A DNA stretch of 64,000 nt from Strigamia acuminata (Eukaryota > Arthropoda > Chilopoda > Geophilomorpha > Linotaeniidae). The stretch covers positions 4,861,605 through 4,925,604 of the forward strand of contig OX442321.1 in assembly GCA_949358305.1 (NCBI GenBank). Direction: 5' to 3'. The notes beneath the pieces are model-generated. The model worked only from the letters and a program-made list of their open reading frames with translations. It searched no databases and was not told where the DNA came from. Both the position numbers and the translations under genes were made by a program. Shown piece by piece: positions 22,570 through 33,183 of this stretch (position 1 is its first letter; every line of letters begins with the position of its first letter).

Positions 22570-22830
22570 GCTGCGATCCGGGTTTTACGTGAATAATTTC
22601 TATTAAATTACACACGATACCGCAAGTGAATGCTACTAAGAGTCTTATATCAGATAAGGCCTAATTTATCTAGGGTTAAGTTAGGAAATAAAAACACAGT
22701 TTTATCAATAAAAACACACAATATATTTATTACGATTAATACAATATGACCAAGGCAAATATACGAAATAATATTAGGAATAATAGAAAATAGCGCCGAA
22801 CGTATTGTTGCACGCGAAAACACGAATATG
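22570..22830 (-). repeat. Dispersed LTR-like repeat, copy 2 (inverted)
   Basis: Reverse-complement relative of ~2480-2695: shares 'tgctgcgatccgggtt', 'gtgaatgcta', 'tatctagggttaa' and 'acagttttatcaat'. The element may continue to ~23100, which is GC-rich and unlike its surroundings; its far end was not found. Confidence 0.5.
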
Positions 22831-23640
22831 GCGTGTATAACGACTGTAGTCGTTATAAGACGGCAACGTCTTCTTCACACTCACATACGATGGTCCTCGT
22901 AACACGGGACGATGGTTCACGCGAGTCTCCTCCTGCTCGGCGTACGACGGCGATGGCAATGATGGGAATCGGCGCGATGGCGGTGGTTCACGTCGGGCGA
23001 ACTTCACTCCACACAGGACTGGATAGGAGTAAATTAGCTGTTGCTAATCCACGCAAACGAAATATTGCTGTTCTTAAACAATTGGTGCAAGAAAAGCAGT
23101 GTCTTGAATCACAATACAGATTACACTATCAATACTTGTAATGGAATACGAAGCAGTGATGTTGTGTGTGTGTATGTGATCAAGAGTGCCGTTCGAAGCT
23201 TGGGCGTGAGCCTGGCAAGGTTCAAAATTGTGCAGATAATCTGCGCAATTAGCTAAAACTGGTGCAACAAAGGATTATTGCATCATAACGGCTAATTGCG
23301 GTTTTCACCCCGGACAACCTGGGGTGAGATGTGCCTAGGGAAGTTTTCTCCCCTTGGTCACATGATCTGACTTGGCGTGTGCCAAGCCAAATTAATTAAG
23401 AGACAAATAATATTCATTTCCTAAGTGGTGAAACATTTTGAGATCACCACAGATTTTCTGATATTCTTTGTTATTGTTTGTGACGATCTGAGACATAATT
23501 GATTAGTTTTTGGAGCGATAAATCCAATTCCTTCAAAAATATCTTACTATAAACAGTTAATAAAACTGTCTCAGAGACAAAATTAATCCAACGTTTGGTA
23601 GTGGTTAAAGCAATTATAAAATTAATGACTTTAAATTGAC
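22831..23640. other. Unassigned GC-variable region
   Basis: GC-rich to ~23000, then a region with an inverted motif 'ccccgg-acaacct-ggggtgag' near 23310. Open frames here have no recognisable domain. It may be further LTR sequence; not resolved. Confidence 0.4.
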
Positions 23641-23779
23641 ACGCACGCACGGACTCAGAAGACGATGCTATAAGCAAACAATTTACCTATAGTTTAAATA
23701 GATGAGTAAACTTTAAAATTGTGATAAGTTATTGTGATAGTTCCAGGACAATTACAAGATCACTTCTTGAGTCATCAGC

Positions 23780-25487
23780 ATGATCCCACAGAGATATTTC
23801 ATCAATCATACCAATTTCAGAAGGCAAAAAGGTACGTAACACCAATCCAAACCTGTGCTCAATCTGATACATTTTTGACATAGTATTGGCGTATAAAACT
23901 CCGAAATATCCTAAGAGAAGAGCCTTTGATTATAAATATCAACCTTCGACCATCAAAAACGATGTGGTTGCTGGAAAGGAGACTTTGAAGACATCGATTG
24001 CAGATTTTAATCGCGTCCTCAACTCACGAAAATGCCTCGTATTTAATTTTCTGTGGTTTCTAGTCATTTCTCTCAGCGCTCTCACTTGTGCGTATCAATC
24101 TTACGATCGGTTCAGCGTCTTTTTATCTCAGCCAGTTGAAACTCGGGTCAATCTAATTCGAAATACCTCCGTGAAGTTTCCATCCATAACACTATGTCCT
24201 ATGCCCGGCAACTACATTCCCTTGGTCGGCCTGCGACAAAATAAATCAATAGAAGATGACTGTTCTCATTATTGCAAAGTAGAAGTCTTTGAATTACTCG
24301 ATGACACAATGAACATTTCAACATTATGGGACCTCATGAGCTTCAATCAAACATTACGAAAGTGTAGAATATTCTCTGTAAAGGCATCTGAGCGATAATT
24401 AATGCAAACTTTACAAATTCCCATTCAATTATTTTTCAGAGATCTTCAAAAATGATTAAGGAATATTTATTTCAATTTCAAGCAATTGTTGATGAGACAA
24501 CCACAAAAACTGTTCTTGGCACATGCTTTACATATTCCTCCAGTAAGATCAGTTTGAATTAGTTTTCTCTATCGGCATTTATCGTGTTGTTATTGTTTAT
24601 ATTTTTCAGAAAATCTTGTTCCTTTTCGAAAAGATGATTTTGTCATTAGGTTTGATTTTCATCAAGCCTTTCCACACTGCAAACGTTACTACTCCCTAGT
24701 ATAAGTCGATATTGAATTTTGATTCTGCTTGAAATTAAAAAATTGTTTATTTTTTTTATATTGATAAGTTTTTAGTGCACAATGATGACGACATCATTAC
24801 TTACAAAATAATGTCTGCATTTAGAAGGCTTAGAATGTCCAGCTTTCTAGAATTTGGCCTATCCGTTAAACAAGTTGAATATTTATGCATTTTTCCATTA
24901 CAAATTATTATTTCACTATGACCAATTTGTTTGCAGTTTAAGAATTTGAATCGAACCGGACAACCCTGCGATACAAATCAAGTTGTAAACGAATGTCAAC
25001 TAAACTGTATTGAAAAGGCTTTGAAAAACATTAGCCATTGCAGGTACGACACTTAAAGTAAACCATTTCTGCACTCATCTTTTATTACTGTCATATTATT
25101 ATTCAAAGATTGCCATTTACGTCATTATCTGAACTGCCTCTGTGTGCTAACAAAAACGATGCAGATGCTGCTTACGACAGCGCATTGAAGCTGGCCTTAA
25201 GTTTTGATTATTTTTTAAAATGCAATTGTCCTAAAAGGTGCAACGAAGTTGTGTACACTGATCAATTGAAAATGATCTTAAGGGGTGACAAGTACAATGA
25301 GTTAGGCTTCTTCTTTGACGATGATCTGATTGAGGAAATTGCAGAATATTATAGTTACACTCTTATACCTTTTATCTGCGATGTTGGTGGAAATTTGGGC
25401 CTTTTTTTAGGACTAAGCATTCCTGCTATATTAAAACTCGTAGCGTCAATCGTTGTTTATTTATTCAAAAAGCTATCTTTGCTTTGA
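23780..25487 (+). CDS. DEG/ENaC channel copy 3 (intact)
   Basis: Seven exons: 23780-23831, 23884-24377, 24440-24542, 24610-24698, 24769-24873, 24937-25043, 25109-25487; 442 aa. All introns are GT-AG, 52 to 71 bases long apart from small differences, and phases close. Residues ~1-80 are cytoplasmic and lack the HG gating dipeptide typical of the family. TM1 (~residues 75-95) is followed by Y-D-R-F and F-P-S-I-T-L-C-P. The extracellular part holds T-V-L-G-T-C-F-T-Y-S and a Cys-rich stretch ending C-N-C-P-K-R-C-N-E. TM2 has G-G-N-L-G-L-F-L-G-L-S, with the G-x-S filter. The family forms trimeric, usually amiloride-sensitive Na+ channels (pickpocket in insects). It is short for the family, mainly through a reduced extracellular domain. 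Start chosen in exon 1 because exon 2 has no ATG. Confidence 0.87.
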
Positions 25488-26100
25488 AAAATTTTGCACA
25501 CAACCGCACTCTTATTATAACATGAGAAATTAGTACAAATACGAATTTAACTAACGCAAATTATTAATATAAAATTAGCATTTCTAAGTCATTACTAAAT
25601 GGATATCGTATATTGTTTAACTACTACTCCCGGACATAAGTCAGGAAATCAATGTTAAAAAATTTACTCCTGCACTTTAAAAGTGGAATATTGTCTTTTT
25701 CTTGGTCGTCACAACGACCCAGTCATTATTGTAAGAAAGCACACTTTTGCTGTATTCTTTCTGTTCGCCATTTTGGCGCAAGTAAATATTTTTTCGTTTG
25801 CAAAGTCGTCCTCTTTCCTCCAACACAGCAATTTGTGCTTTTTAGTGTAACTTTACCTATTATAACCAAATGATCAAATAAAAATTTTCTCACACTTAAG
25901 AAAAATTAAAACAGTTTTTTTTTTTGTTTTATATTTTTTAAAATAACTAATTTTTATAAAATACCAGATGATTGATCGAAACATAACAGAGGAAGCCATA
26001 AATTGGCTTTGGCCGTCATTAAAAAAACACTTCCTTGAGAACATTGCAACTGGGTAAAACCCATTAAAACTTGCAAAGTACCGGTCATTAAAATAACGAC
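25488..26100. other. 3' flank of copy 3 and conserved upstream block
   Basis: Positions to ~25900 match the flank of copy 1 but without the hAT-like MITE, giving an empty site. The block 'gatgattgatcgaaacataacagaggaagccataaa' region lies at ~25965-26005. No gene. Confidence 0.65.
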
Positions 26101-26467
26101 AAATTATTCACAACACGTTTACAACAGCTCTTTTACTGCCGAGTTTGTTAGAAATCAATCGGATTGATCGTGCAAATACCCAACAACATAAACTTTGAAA
26201 TTATAATGAGTTATTTCGTGATAGTTCCAACACAACTGTGTGCACTACTTAGCTGTGTTTTCAATCAGGTAAGATGGATTGAATGTTCTTTTCACAGAAA
26301 TTAATTTTCACTTACTAATACACGCCTACGGTAACCGATAAATGAAAAGTGATCAAATTACCTGCTAAACACTTGTAATTTAGGTTCTTTAAACAGAAGT
26401 TTTTACAACAGCCTGACAGTGGTCTCAGGAAATTTAGTCTCCTAGCAAGAGCACTTCCTGCAATAGC

Positions 26468-28162
26468 ATGATACCACAAAGAGATTTTCTTAATCATACA
26501 TATTTCAGCAGGCAAAAAGGCACGTTAGCACCAATAGCAATTTATGCACAACCTGACTTATTTTTAACGTAGCATTGGCTTATAAAAGCCCGAAATATCC
26601 GAGCAAAATGGCTTTTGTTTATAAATATCAACCGTCGGCCATTAAGAAACATGTCTGTGATGATGAGGAGACTTTTTCGACATCTATTGCAGATATTAAA
26701 CGCGTCCTCAACTCGGGAAAAGGCTTCGTATTTAATTTTTTGTGGTTTCTAGTGGTTTCTCTCAGCGCTCTCACTTGCGCGTATCAATCTTATGATCGGT
26801 TCAGCGTCTTTTTATCTCGGCCAGTTGAAACCAGGGTCAAACTAATTCGAAATTCCTCCGTTAAGTTTCCATCCATAACACTATGTCCTGTACCTGGCAA
26901 CTACATTCCGTTGGTCGGCCTGCTACAAAATAAATCAATTGAAATTGACAAATCACATTATTGCAATTTAGACAACTTTGCATTACTCGACACTTCACTT
27001 AACATTTCAACATTATGGGACCTCATGACCATCAATGGAACATTAATGGAAAAAGGATGGGCTATATTATCAGTAAAGCAATTAAACAATAATTACGGCC
27101 ATTTTTCAAATTCCAATGCCCCGATTACTTTCCAGAAATCTTCACCATTTGATGAGGCGGATCCAGTTGATATGCCAACATTTGGCGATCAATCTGTTGC
27201 AAAAACTGTGTTTGGCACGTGCTTCACGTATTCCTTCAGTAAGATTAGTCTGAATCTGCTTTCTTTATCGTAATTGCTATTTTTTTTCAGAAACTCTAAT
27301 TCATTTTCAAAGGGATGATTTCGTCATTACCTTTGTATTTGGTGATGACTTACCATTATGTTTACCCTTCAACGCGTTTGTACAAATCTACATTAACTTT
27401 CAATTCCGCTTGAGATTCAAATGTTGTTTTTTTTTATTGACAAGTTTTTAGTGCACAATGATGATGACATTATTACTTACAAAATAGCGTCTGGATATAG
27501 AGCACATCCGAAAGCCACCGTTATTCATTTTGGCTTGTCTGCTAAACTAGTTGAGTTTTCTGCATTTTTCCATCACAAATTATTACTTAACTTATGACAA
27601 TTTGTTTACAGTTTAAGAATTTGAATCGAATCGAAAAACCTTGCGATACAAATCAAGTTGTCAACGAGTGTGAATTAAACTGTATTGAAAAGGCTTTGAA
27701 AAACATTAGCCAGTGCAGGTACGACACTTTAAGTAAACCATTTCTGCAACTAATATTTTGTTATACAATATTATTATTCAAAGGTTGCCTTTTACTTCAG
27801 TTTCTGAACTGCCTCTGTGTGCGGGTGAAAATGACGCAGATGATATTCACAAGAAAGTAAAGCGGTTGGCCTTAAGTTTCGATTATTTCTTAAAATGCAA
27901 TTGTCCTAAAAAGTGCAACGAAATTCTATATACTGATCAATTGAAATGGCTCTCAAAGAACGAGAAGGTCAATCACTTAGGCTTCTTCTTTGACAATGAT
28001 ATGATTGAGGAAATTGAAGAATATTATAGTTATCCTGTGATCCCATTTATCTGCGACGTTGGTGGAAATTTGGGCCTCTTTTTAGGGTTAAGCATCCCTG
28101 CCTTGTTCCACCTGGTTGAACCAATCTTCGTTTATTTTTCAAAAAAGCTTTTTTTTCCTTGA
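26468..28162 (+). CDS. DEG/ENaC channel copy 4 (intact, GC-AG first intron)
   Basis: Exons 26468-26519, 26573-27072, 27136-27238, 27291-27379, 27445-27549, 27612-27718, 27784-28162; 444 aa. Intron 1 begins GCACGT instead of the GTACGT of copies 1 and 3; GC-AG introns are a known minority class. The remaining introns are GT-AG. TM1, Y-D-R-F, F-P-S-I-T-L-C-P, T-V-F-G-T-C-F-T-Y-S, C-N-C-P-K-K-C-N-E and the TM2 pore G-L-F-L-G-L-S are all present. Reading straight through intron 2 stays open to 27273, but the GTAAAG donor at 27073 and the acceptor at 27135 match those of the paralogues. An ATG inside exon 2 (26608) is an alternative start if intron 1 is not spliced. The C terminus ends F-S-K-K-L-F-F-P. 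Confidence 0.84.
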
Positions 28163-28304
28163 AAAATTCTACACACAATTTCACTCTTGTTATACTAGTA
28201 CACAGTATAACATACACAAAATAAGTAAAAATCTAAGTTTAACTAACACAATTTATCTATATAAAATTAGCATTTCTATTACTGTTGTTGGTGTGTTACA
28301 TTGT

Positions 28305-28680
28305 TTCAACTAGGAAAAGGCTTCGTGTAGAATTTTTTGTGAGTTCTTTCAACGCTCTCACTTATTTGCACCAAATTTACGGTGTAATTTATCTTGTAAT
28401 TTTAATACATTTTTCAAATTGTCTAAAAACTTTGTGAATATTATATGTGCATTGCGCTTTTCTTGTTAAACTAAATAACAAAAAAAATTATTACCAAATG
28501 GTCTCAAATTCAATGTCGGCACTCCCAAAGAATTATCAATTTGTGTTACCACGGTCAACTCGATTGAATTCTACAACCGCACAAACTCAATAAAAATTTT
28601 ATTCTCTTCTAATTGTACAATCAATCGTTTGTTTATTTATTCAAAAAGCCATGTTTGCTTTGAAAAGTTCTGCACATAAT
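28305..28680 (+). pseudogene. DEG/ENaC gene remnant (TM1 and C-terminal scraps)
   Basis: 28311-28390 is a degraded TM1 segment and 28621-28675 matches the C-terminal coding end ('gtttgtttatttattcaaaa') plus early 3' UTR of the channels. The middle of the gene is missing. The same TM1 scrap exists at 20812-20892, so the remnant was duplicated after decay. Confidence 0.65.
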
Positions 28681-29662
28681 ACTGTAATTTCATGCTTGTT
28701 ATAGCAAGTCAAAAATTTGTAAAAATTTGTAAAAATTAAGCTAGCTCAATTTATACAATTAGCATTTTTATTGCTGTGTTGATTGTTGGTTTGGAGTGTT
28801 TGTTCACGTGACAATACTGCCAGGTGAAACGTCTCACCTGCGTACTGTGCCGACCAATTATGATCGAGCACACAGGTATTTAAAGTGTTTGATTTGAAAT
28901 AAAGTATCAGTGTTGTAAAACATAAATCAAGTGTTGTTTATTTCTCAACCTTCGAGCGTTTAAAACCACATTGATGCTGTAAACTGTTTTAACTAGAGTA
29001 TTGATGTTGACCATTGCTTCAAGTCGACTAGTGGTGTTGACCATTGTTTCAAGTCGACTGGTGATGTTGTACATTCTTTGTATTGATGTTTTACCATAAA
29101 CCAAGGATAACATGGACACGTATCTGTGTTATTTCCTGACGATTTGTTGTTCTATGCGCTGATTGGGTGACTGCAATCATGTGTCATGCATTGCTTGCCA
29201 ACTAAACATGTTTGTTACCTGTTGTCATCCCAGAATACAGTCTTTTCAAATCTAAATTTGAATTTTTCTGGAACCAGATCCTCATCCAATTTTTTTTTAA
29301 AATTATAAATTGTACAATGTAATGGTAACTAGTTACAAATTTACAGTAATGTGTACAATCCTGCTGGGAGAGCTGACTTTGTAGGCAATTGATTGAATTT
29401 AAATAATTCATATTTTCTATCAAATGTCACCGTAATTATTTAGCAAAAAAAACTTGTACGAGAACATGAATTGACATCGTTAATAATTTCTGCTCTGTTT
29501 TGAAGGCAAAGTTAATAACTACATGTAGCACACTAATTACATGGTGCGACTAGTGTTGAGAACATGAATTGACATCGTTAATAATTTCTGCTGTTCTCCG
29601 TTTTGAAGGCAAAGTTAATAACTACACACAGCACACTAATTACGTGGTGCGACTAGCGATAC
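28681..29662. repeat. Duplicated spacer with tandem units
   Basis: Colinear in parts with 21545-22106. It includes a short ~30-45-bp imperfect tandem repeat at 28975-29100 ('tagtg-tgttga-cattgtttcaa' units), also seen at 43490-43630, and a pair of ~100-bp units at ~29460-29660. About 28800-28970 is extra relative to the other copy. No gene is seen. Confidence 0.65.
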
Positions 29663-30040
29663 AAGTTTTCAATGTCATGTTAATTGAAACATTTATTTTG
29701 TTTTGGCACTATCCAGTGTGTGTCAAGCAAGCAGCAGAAGTGCAGCAAAAGCAATTTTATTATTCAGGTAGGAAATTTTCATGTTAACTTGCTAGTTCGG
29801 CAAAAATTTGCTGGTCTAGAGGTGTGTCCTGATCTTCAAGCAGACTCCGTCTATATCGGATGCTCAGTCTTCAGTATCATGGCGGATTAATACACACGCT
29901 GATCGATAACCAGTCACCTTGGAGACTTCTCTTGCTTGAATCAGTTACCAAAATGCATTTTTCTATGCTCAAATGCATTAATTAGCATAAATGAACCAAT
30001 AGAACGCAAAAATGTATCACAAAATGCATTCAAGTAAACC
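29663..30040. repeat. Array-associated ~430-bp repeat, copy 3
   Basis: Third member of the family at 16598-17062 and 22107-22533; truncated at its right end, where sequence shared with the copy 2 upstream region (from ~17336) takes over. Confidence 0.8.
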
Positions 30041-30828
30041 GATTCATTGAAAAAATTGAAACATGCTATATCGAAATTGTATGTTAAACTTGTATGTTAA
30101 TTGGTCTCTCATTGACCTTTTGCGTGTCGTCAATTTAATGCCCTGTTGTCCTTTCCCTGACCATTAATTAGTTTTTAATTCCAATCTCACACGATATTTC
30201 ATTAATCTTGCCAATCCCAGCAGTCAGATAGATACACTGAGACATGAAGAAAACTTTGTGATCAATCTAACACGTTATTAATATTTTTACATTCAGTAAT
30301 TTACAGAAACTAAAAATATTCAACAACAGTGAGACCTTTCATTCTTTATTCGCATCAAACTTTTATCAGCGAAAAGTGAGACCAATATAACTAACTTTTA
30401 TCAACTTCACTTAGACTTGCAACAAATTAATTCTTATACTGTCACAGAAATTAACGTTTTATTGCACAACTTTCGATACTCAATTGACCTCAATAGATCA
30501 TGCCTCAAATTAATATTAGCCGTCGCACGAATTCCGTCTGGATAAAGCGTACGTAGTTAAAATTAGCTTAGTTACTCTCATTTTTAAACTCCGTTATTTC
30601 CGCAGGAGTCATAAAAAAACAAATTTCTAAAGCAATAAGCAAAGTGATTAAAGACAAGAAGTCACATAATCGAGTGACTGCATTCAATAATAAGATCGCA
30701 GTCATAAATTCAAAAAAAGGTTTCGCTTATCATTTCCTGCGCTTTCTAGTCATTTCACTCTGCGTTCTCGCTTGTTCCTATCAAACTTACGATCGATTCA
30801 GATACTTTTTGTCTCGTCCAGTCGATAC

Positions 30829-31181
30829 TGTGAGGTTTGTAATTTTGTAATTTTGTAATTTTGTAATGTTTTATTTTATAAAGTTTTCTAATTGTTAGTA
30901 ATAATATCTTAAGTGTTAAATTCCCTTTTTTGTGTGTCATTGCTTAGTCATAGTATAGTGTATCTTGCATGTGTGTCATTTTAAATATATATCATTTTAC
31001 TTTCTCGATATTAGTTTTCTTGTTTGATTGAATCCTTATTACTAGTTAGTTGCTGTTTGAGCTTTGTTGAATAAACATCATAAAACACAGTTGTGCCCAC
31101 GAGACTCTAAATTCATTTCTTCAACTTGGTTTTCATTAACCAAGACGGACCCACAGGAAGAGAAGACAGGAAACTTCACAC
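30829..31181 (+). repeat. 5' LTR of the Env-encoding element
   Basis: 353 bp, starts TGTGAGGTTT and ends AACTTCACA. It contains four 'gtaatttt' units at its start, a TATA-like 'ttaaatatatatc' near 30981 and AATAAA near 31070. Confidence 0.93.
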
Positions 31182-31182
31182 T

Positions 31183-31200
31183 GGTGTCAGGAGTGGGATG
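31183..31200 (+). promoter_or_regulatory. Primer binding site, tRNA-Leu
   Basis: Lies one base after the 5' LTR. The 18 bases TGGTGTCAGGAGTGGGAT are the complement of the 3' end (with CCA) of animal tRNA-Leu(CAG), from known tRNA sequences. Confidence 0.85.
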
Positions 31201-31597
31201 CGCCACGAATAGATGCGATACGAATAGATGCCGATTGATTGCAATTGAAGCCATCTTAAGGATTCAGCATTTGAAGAACGTAAGGACAATTAGACAATTT
31301 TGAAGAAGAAATATCCAGCATCAAGAAGAAAGAAGAAAGAAGAAAAGAACTTTTATCAATTTGGAAAAACAGACACTTTATCAAGCAAGAATTTCAAGTT
31401 ACTTTAAAATTTGTTAAGTGATATTTAAAGTAAGATATTCTTTACTAGTTGTTAAAACTGTTTAGAAATAAGATTTTGCTTTGATTTGTTTATTTGATGT
31501 TTTGCTAGCTAGAATTGCTAAAGATTTCGCTTGATTTCAAGTGCTTTGCTTACAATAGTATAGTTAGAAAATTAAGTAGAGTAGTTATTTAGACAAA
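31201..31597 (+). promoter_or_regulatory. Leader with candidate env splice donor
   Basis: Untranslated leader before gag. It has a purine-rich GAA/AAG tract near 31310-31350 and a strong donor-like 'aaa|GTAAGA' at 31430. A donor here joined to the acceptor 'ttgtttcag' ending at 36732 would place an ATG 3 bases into the joined exon, fitting a spliced env mRNA. Confidence 0.5.
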
Positions 31598-32734
31598 ATG
31601 GCGAATAATGATGATAATGAAGCACCAGTTCGCCCACATGTCGGAACTTTAACAAATTTAGTACCCTTGTTCTCAGGTGACGATGCACAGCCGACGAAAG
31701 TAAAAGAATTTTTTAATAGGCTTGAACAAGTAGGAAAAATGGGAAATTGGGATGATGATTTCTTGATTGGAGTTGCTAAATGTAGAATGCAAGGTGCAGC
31801 AGGTCATTATGTATGGAATGAAGCAACATTGATGGCAGTAAATGATTACAAACAGTTTAGAAAATTAGTCATGGATCGATTTGACAAAAAACGATATATC
31901 ACAAAAATGGGATTATTTATGGATTGTAAACAAAAACTAAATGAAGATGTCGAGACTTATGCAACCAGAGTCCAAACATTAGGCTATGACACATTAGAAA
32001 TACCGGATGGAGAAGGCCCAGAACATGACGCTACAGTTAGAGTTTCAAAAGAGTTATTGAGTAAACAAATTAAATCACAGTTTGTGTCGGGCTTAAGAGA
32101 ACCTGTCAGACGTTTTGTATTATCAAGAGATCCACAAACAATTGGAGAAGCAATTGATGTGGCAGTTCAAGAACAATTAAATGAAGCCTTACCAAGTAAT
32201 AAAGCAAAAGTACAAGCTGTGGAAGGTTCAGGGAAAGAAATTGCAGTGGTGTTAGAAAGATTAGCCCAGGTAGAAATGAATTTAGCCAAACAAAGTTTGG
32301 AAAACACCCAAAAACAACCGATACAAGAAACAAGACCTTTCAGAGGAAGAGGGAGAGGAATGGCAAGTCCATCCGGAATAACTTGTTATAATTGTCAGAA
32401 AACAGGTCATATTGCAAGAAACTGCAGACAAATTTCTGAAGGTCAAAATTATAGACAAGATTCAAGAAGTCAATCATATAATTCAAGGCCATATTTCAAT
32501 GCTGCGTCACAACAACAGCGATTTTCTGCTCCCAGATATCCATTACATAACTCCTTTGTTCGAAGGCCAAATAGTACTCCATTTACACCTGCAACTGAGT
32601 ATAGACTTCCAAGATCAAATGACATTCGTTGTTATTGTTGTGGACAGGCGAGTCACATGATTAGATGGTGCCCTCAGAGAGAGACATTTAACGAAACTCA
32701 GCAAAAAAACGGGGATGGGCCCCCTACCCAGTAA
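31598..32734 (+). CDS. gag: Gag polyprotein of the Env-encoding element
   Basis: 378 aa, ATG in the context caaaATGgc. The N-terminal ~200 residues are a helical capsid-like domain of the Gypsy retrotransposon Gag type, with W-N-E-A and a D-C-K-Q-K-L-N-E stretch. The C-terminal third is basic and Gln-rich with two CCHC zinc knuckles, C-Y-N-C-Q-K-T-G-H-I-A-R-N-C at ~262 and C-Y-C-C-G-Q-A-S-H-M-I-R-W-C at ~344. Gag would form the particle and bind genomic RNA. The frame ends just after a slippery heptamer feeding into the protease frame. It is in the same frame as pol, with pro one base back. Confidence 0.9.
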   Translation: MANNDDNEAPVRPHVGTLTNLVPLFSGDDAQPTKVKEFFNRLEQVGKMGNWDDDFLIGVAKCRMQGAAGHYVWNEATLMAVNDYKQFRKLVMDRFDKKRYITKMGLFMDCKQKLNEDVETYATRVQTLGYDTLEIPDGEGPEHDATVRVSKELLSKQIKSQFVSGLREPVRRFVLSRDPQTIGEAIDVAVQEQLNEALPSNKAKVQAVEGSGKEIAVVLERLAQVEMNLAKQSLENTQKQPIQETRPFRGRGRGMASPSGITCYNCQKTGHIARNCRQISEGQNYRQDSRSQSYNSRPYFNAASQQQRFSAPRYPLHNSFVRRPNSTPFTPATEYRLPRSNDIRCYCCGQASHMIRWCPQRETFNETQQKNGDGPPTQ

Positions 32735-32746
32735 GGACTTGGGGGG
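32704..32746 (+). promoter_or_regulatory. Probable -1 ribosomal frameshift signal (gag to pro)
   Basis: The heptamer A-AAA-AAC (32704-32710) lies in the correct gag phase. After a 5-nt spacer, UGGG (32716-32719) can pair with CCCA (32727-32730), and the C5 loop (32720-32724) can pair with the G6 run at 32741-32746, an H-type pseudoknot layout. Slipping -1 here gives an open frame through gag's stop into the protease. The folding is by eye. Confidence 0.7.
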
Positions 32747-33183
32747 CAGATCATAAAATGAATAATTATCATGATATGTGTCATAAAACACCTTTGCAAA
32801 CAGAAATTAAAACAAAAGAAAATCTAATTTTTTCAACTGGCCAAGATATATATGTAATTTGCTCATTATATTCCGTACCTTGTATTTTATTGGTTGATAC
32901 TGGCTCTAAGGTGACATTGGTTTCAAACAAAATTTGGGATGAGATAAAAACTCAAGGTCATAAACTAAATTCATCTGATCATAAAGCTTTAAGTTTGCAA
33001 TCCATTACAGGACATTCATTAGACATATCTGGAATTTATCAGTCACCATTATCAATTGGAAGTAAAGAATATGTAGTAAATATATATGCTTGCGATGACT
33101 CATATGCACATCCGGTTGATGGAGTTTTAGGAAAAGATATAATTCTTGAACATAATTTGGTCACAGAGAAAGATGCAAAATAA
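32710..33183 (+). CDS. Retropepsin-type protease (pro frame)
   Basis: The frame one base back from gag is open from 32710, within the slippery site, to 33183; an ATG also exists at 32758. It has the aspartic-protease active site L-L-V-D-T-G-S-K near 32892 and the flap/hydrophobic-Gly motif V-D-G-V-L-G-K-D-I-I-L near its C terminus. It would cleave Gag and Pol in the particle. It overlaps the pol frame by ~40 bases. Expression by frameshift rather than by its own ATG is inferred. Confidence 0.82.
   Translation, partial: RGWAPYPVRTWGADHKMNNYHDMCHKTPLQTEIKTKENLIFSTGQDIYVICSLYSVPCILLVDTGSKVTLVSNKIWDEIKTQGHKLNSSDHKALSLQSITGHSLDISGIYQSPLSIGSKEYVVNIYACDDSYAHPVDGVLGKDIILEHNLVTEKDAK

Noticed and set aside
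22833..23141. 102-codon frame in the GC-rich stretch
   Set aside because: No domain, no start context, and it overlaps an LTR-like repeat.
27073..27273. Reading channel copy 4 exon 2 straight through to 27273
   Set aside because: The paralogues have stops in this intron and conserved splice sites at its ends; read-through would remove TM2.
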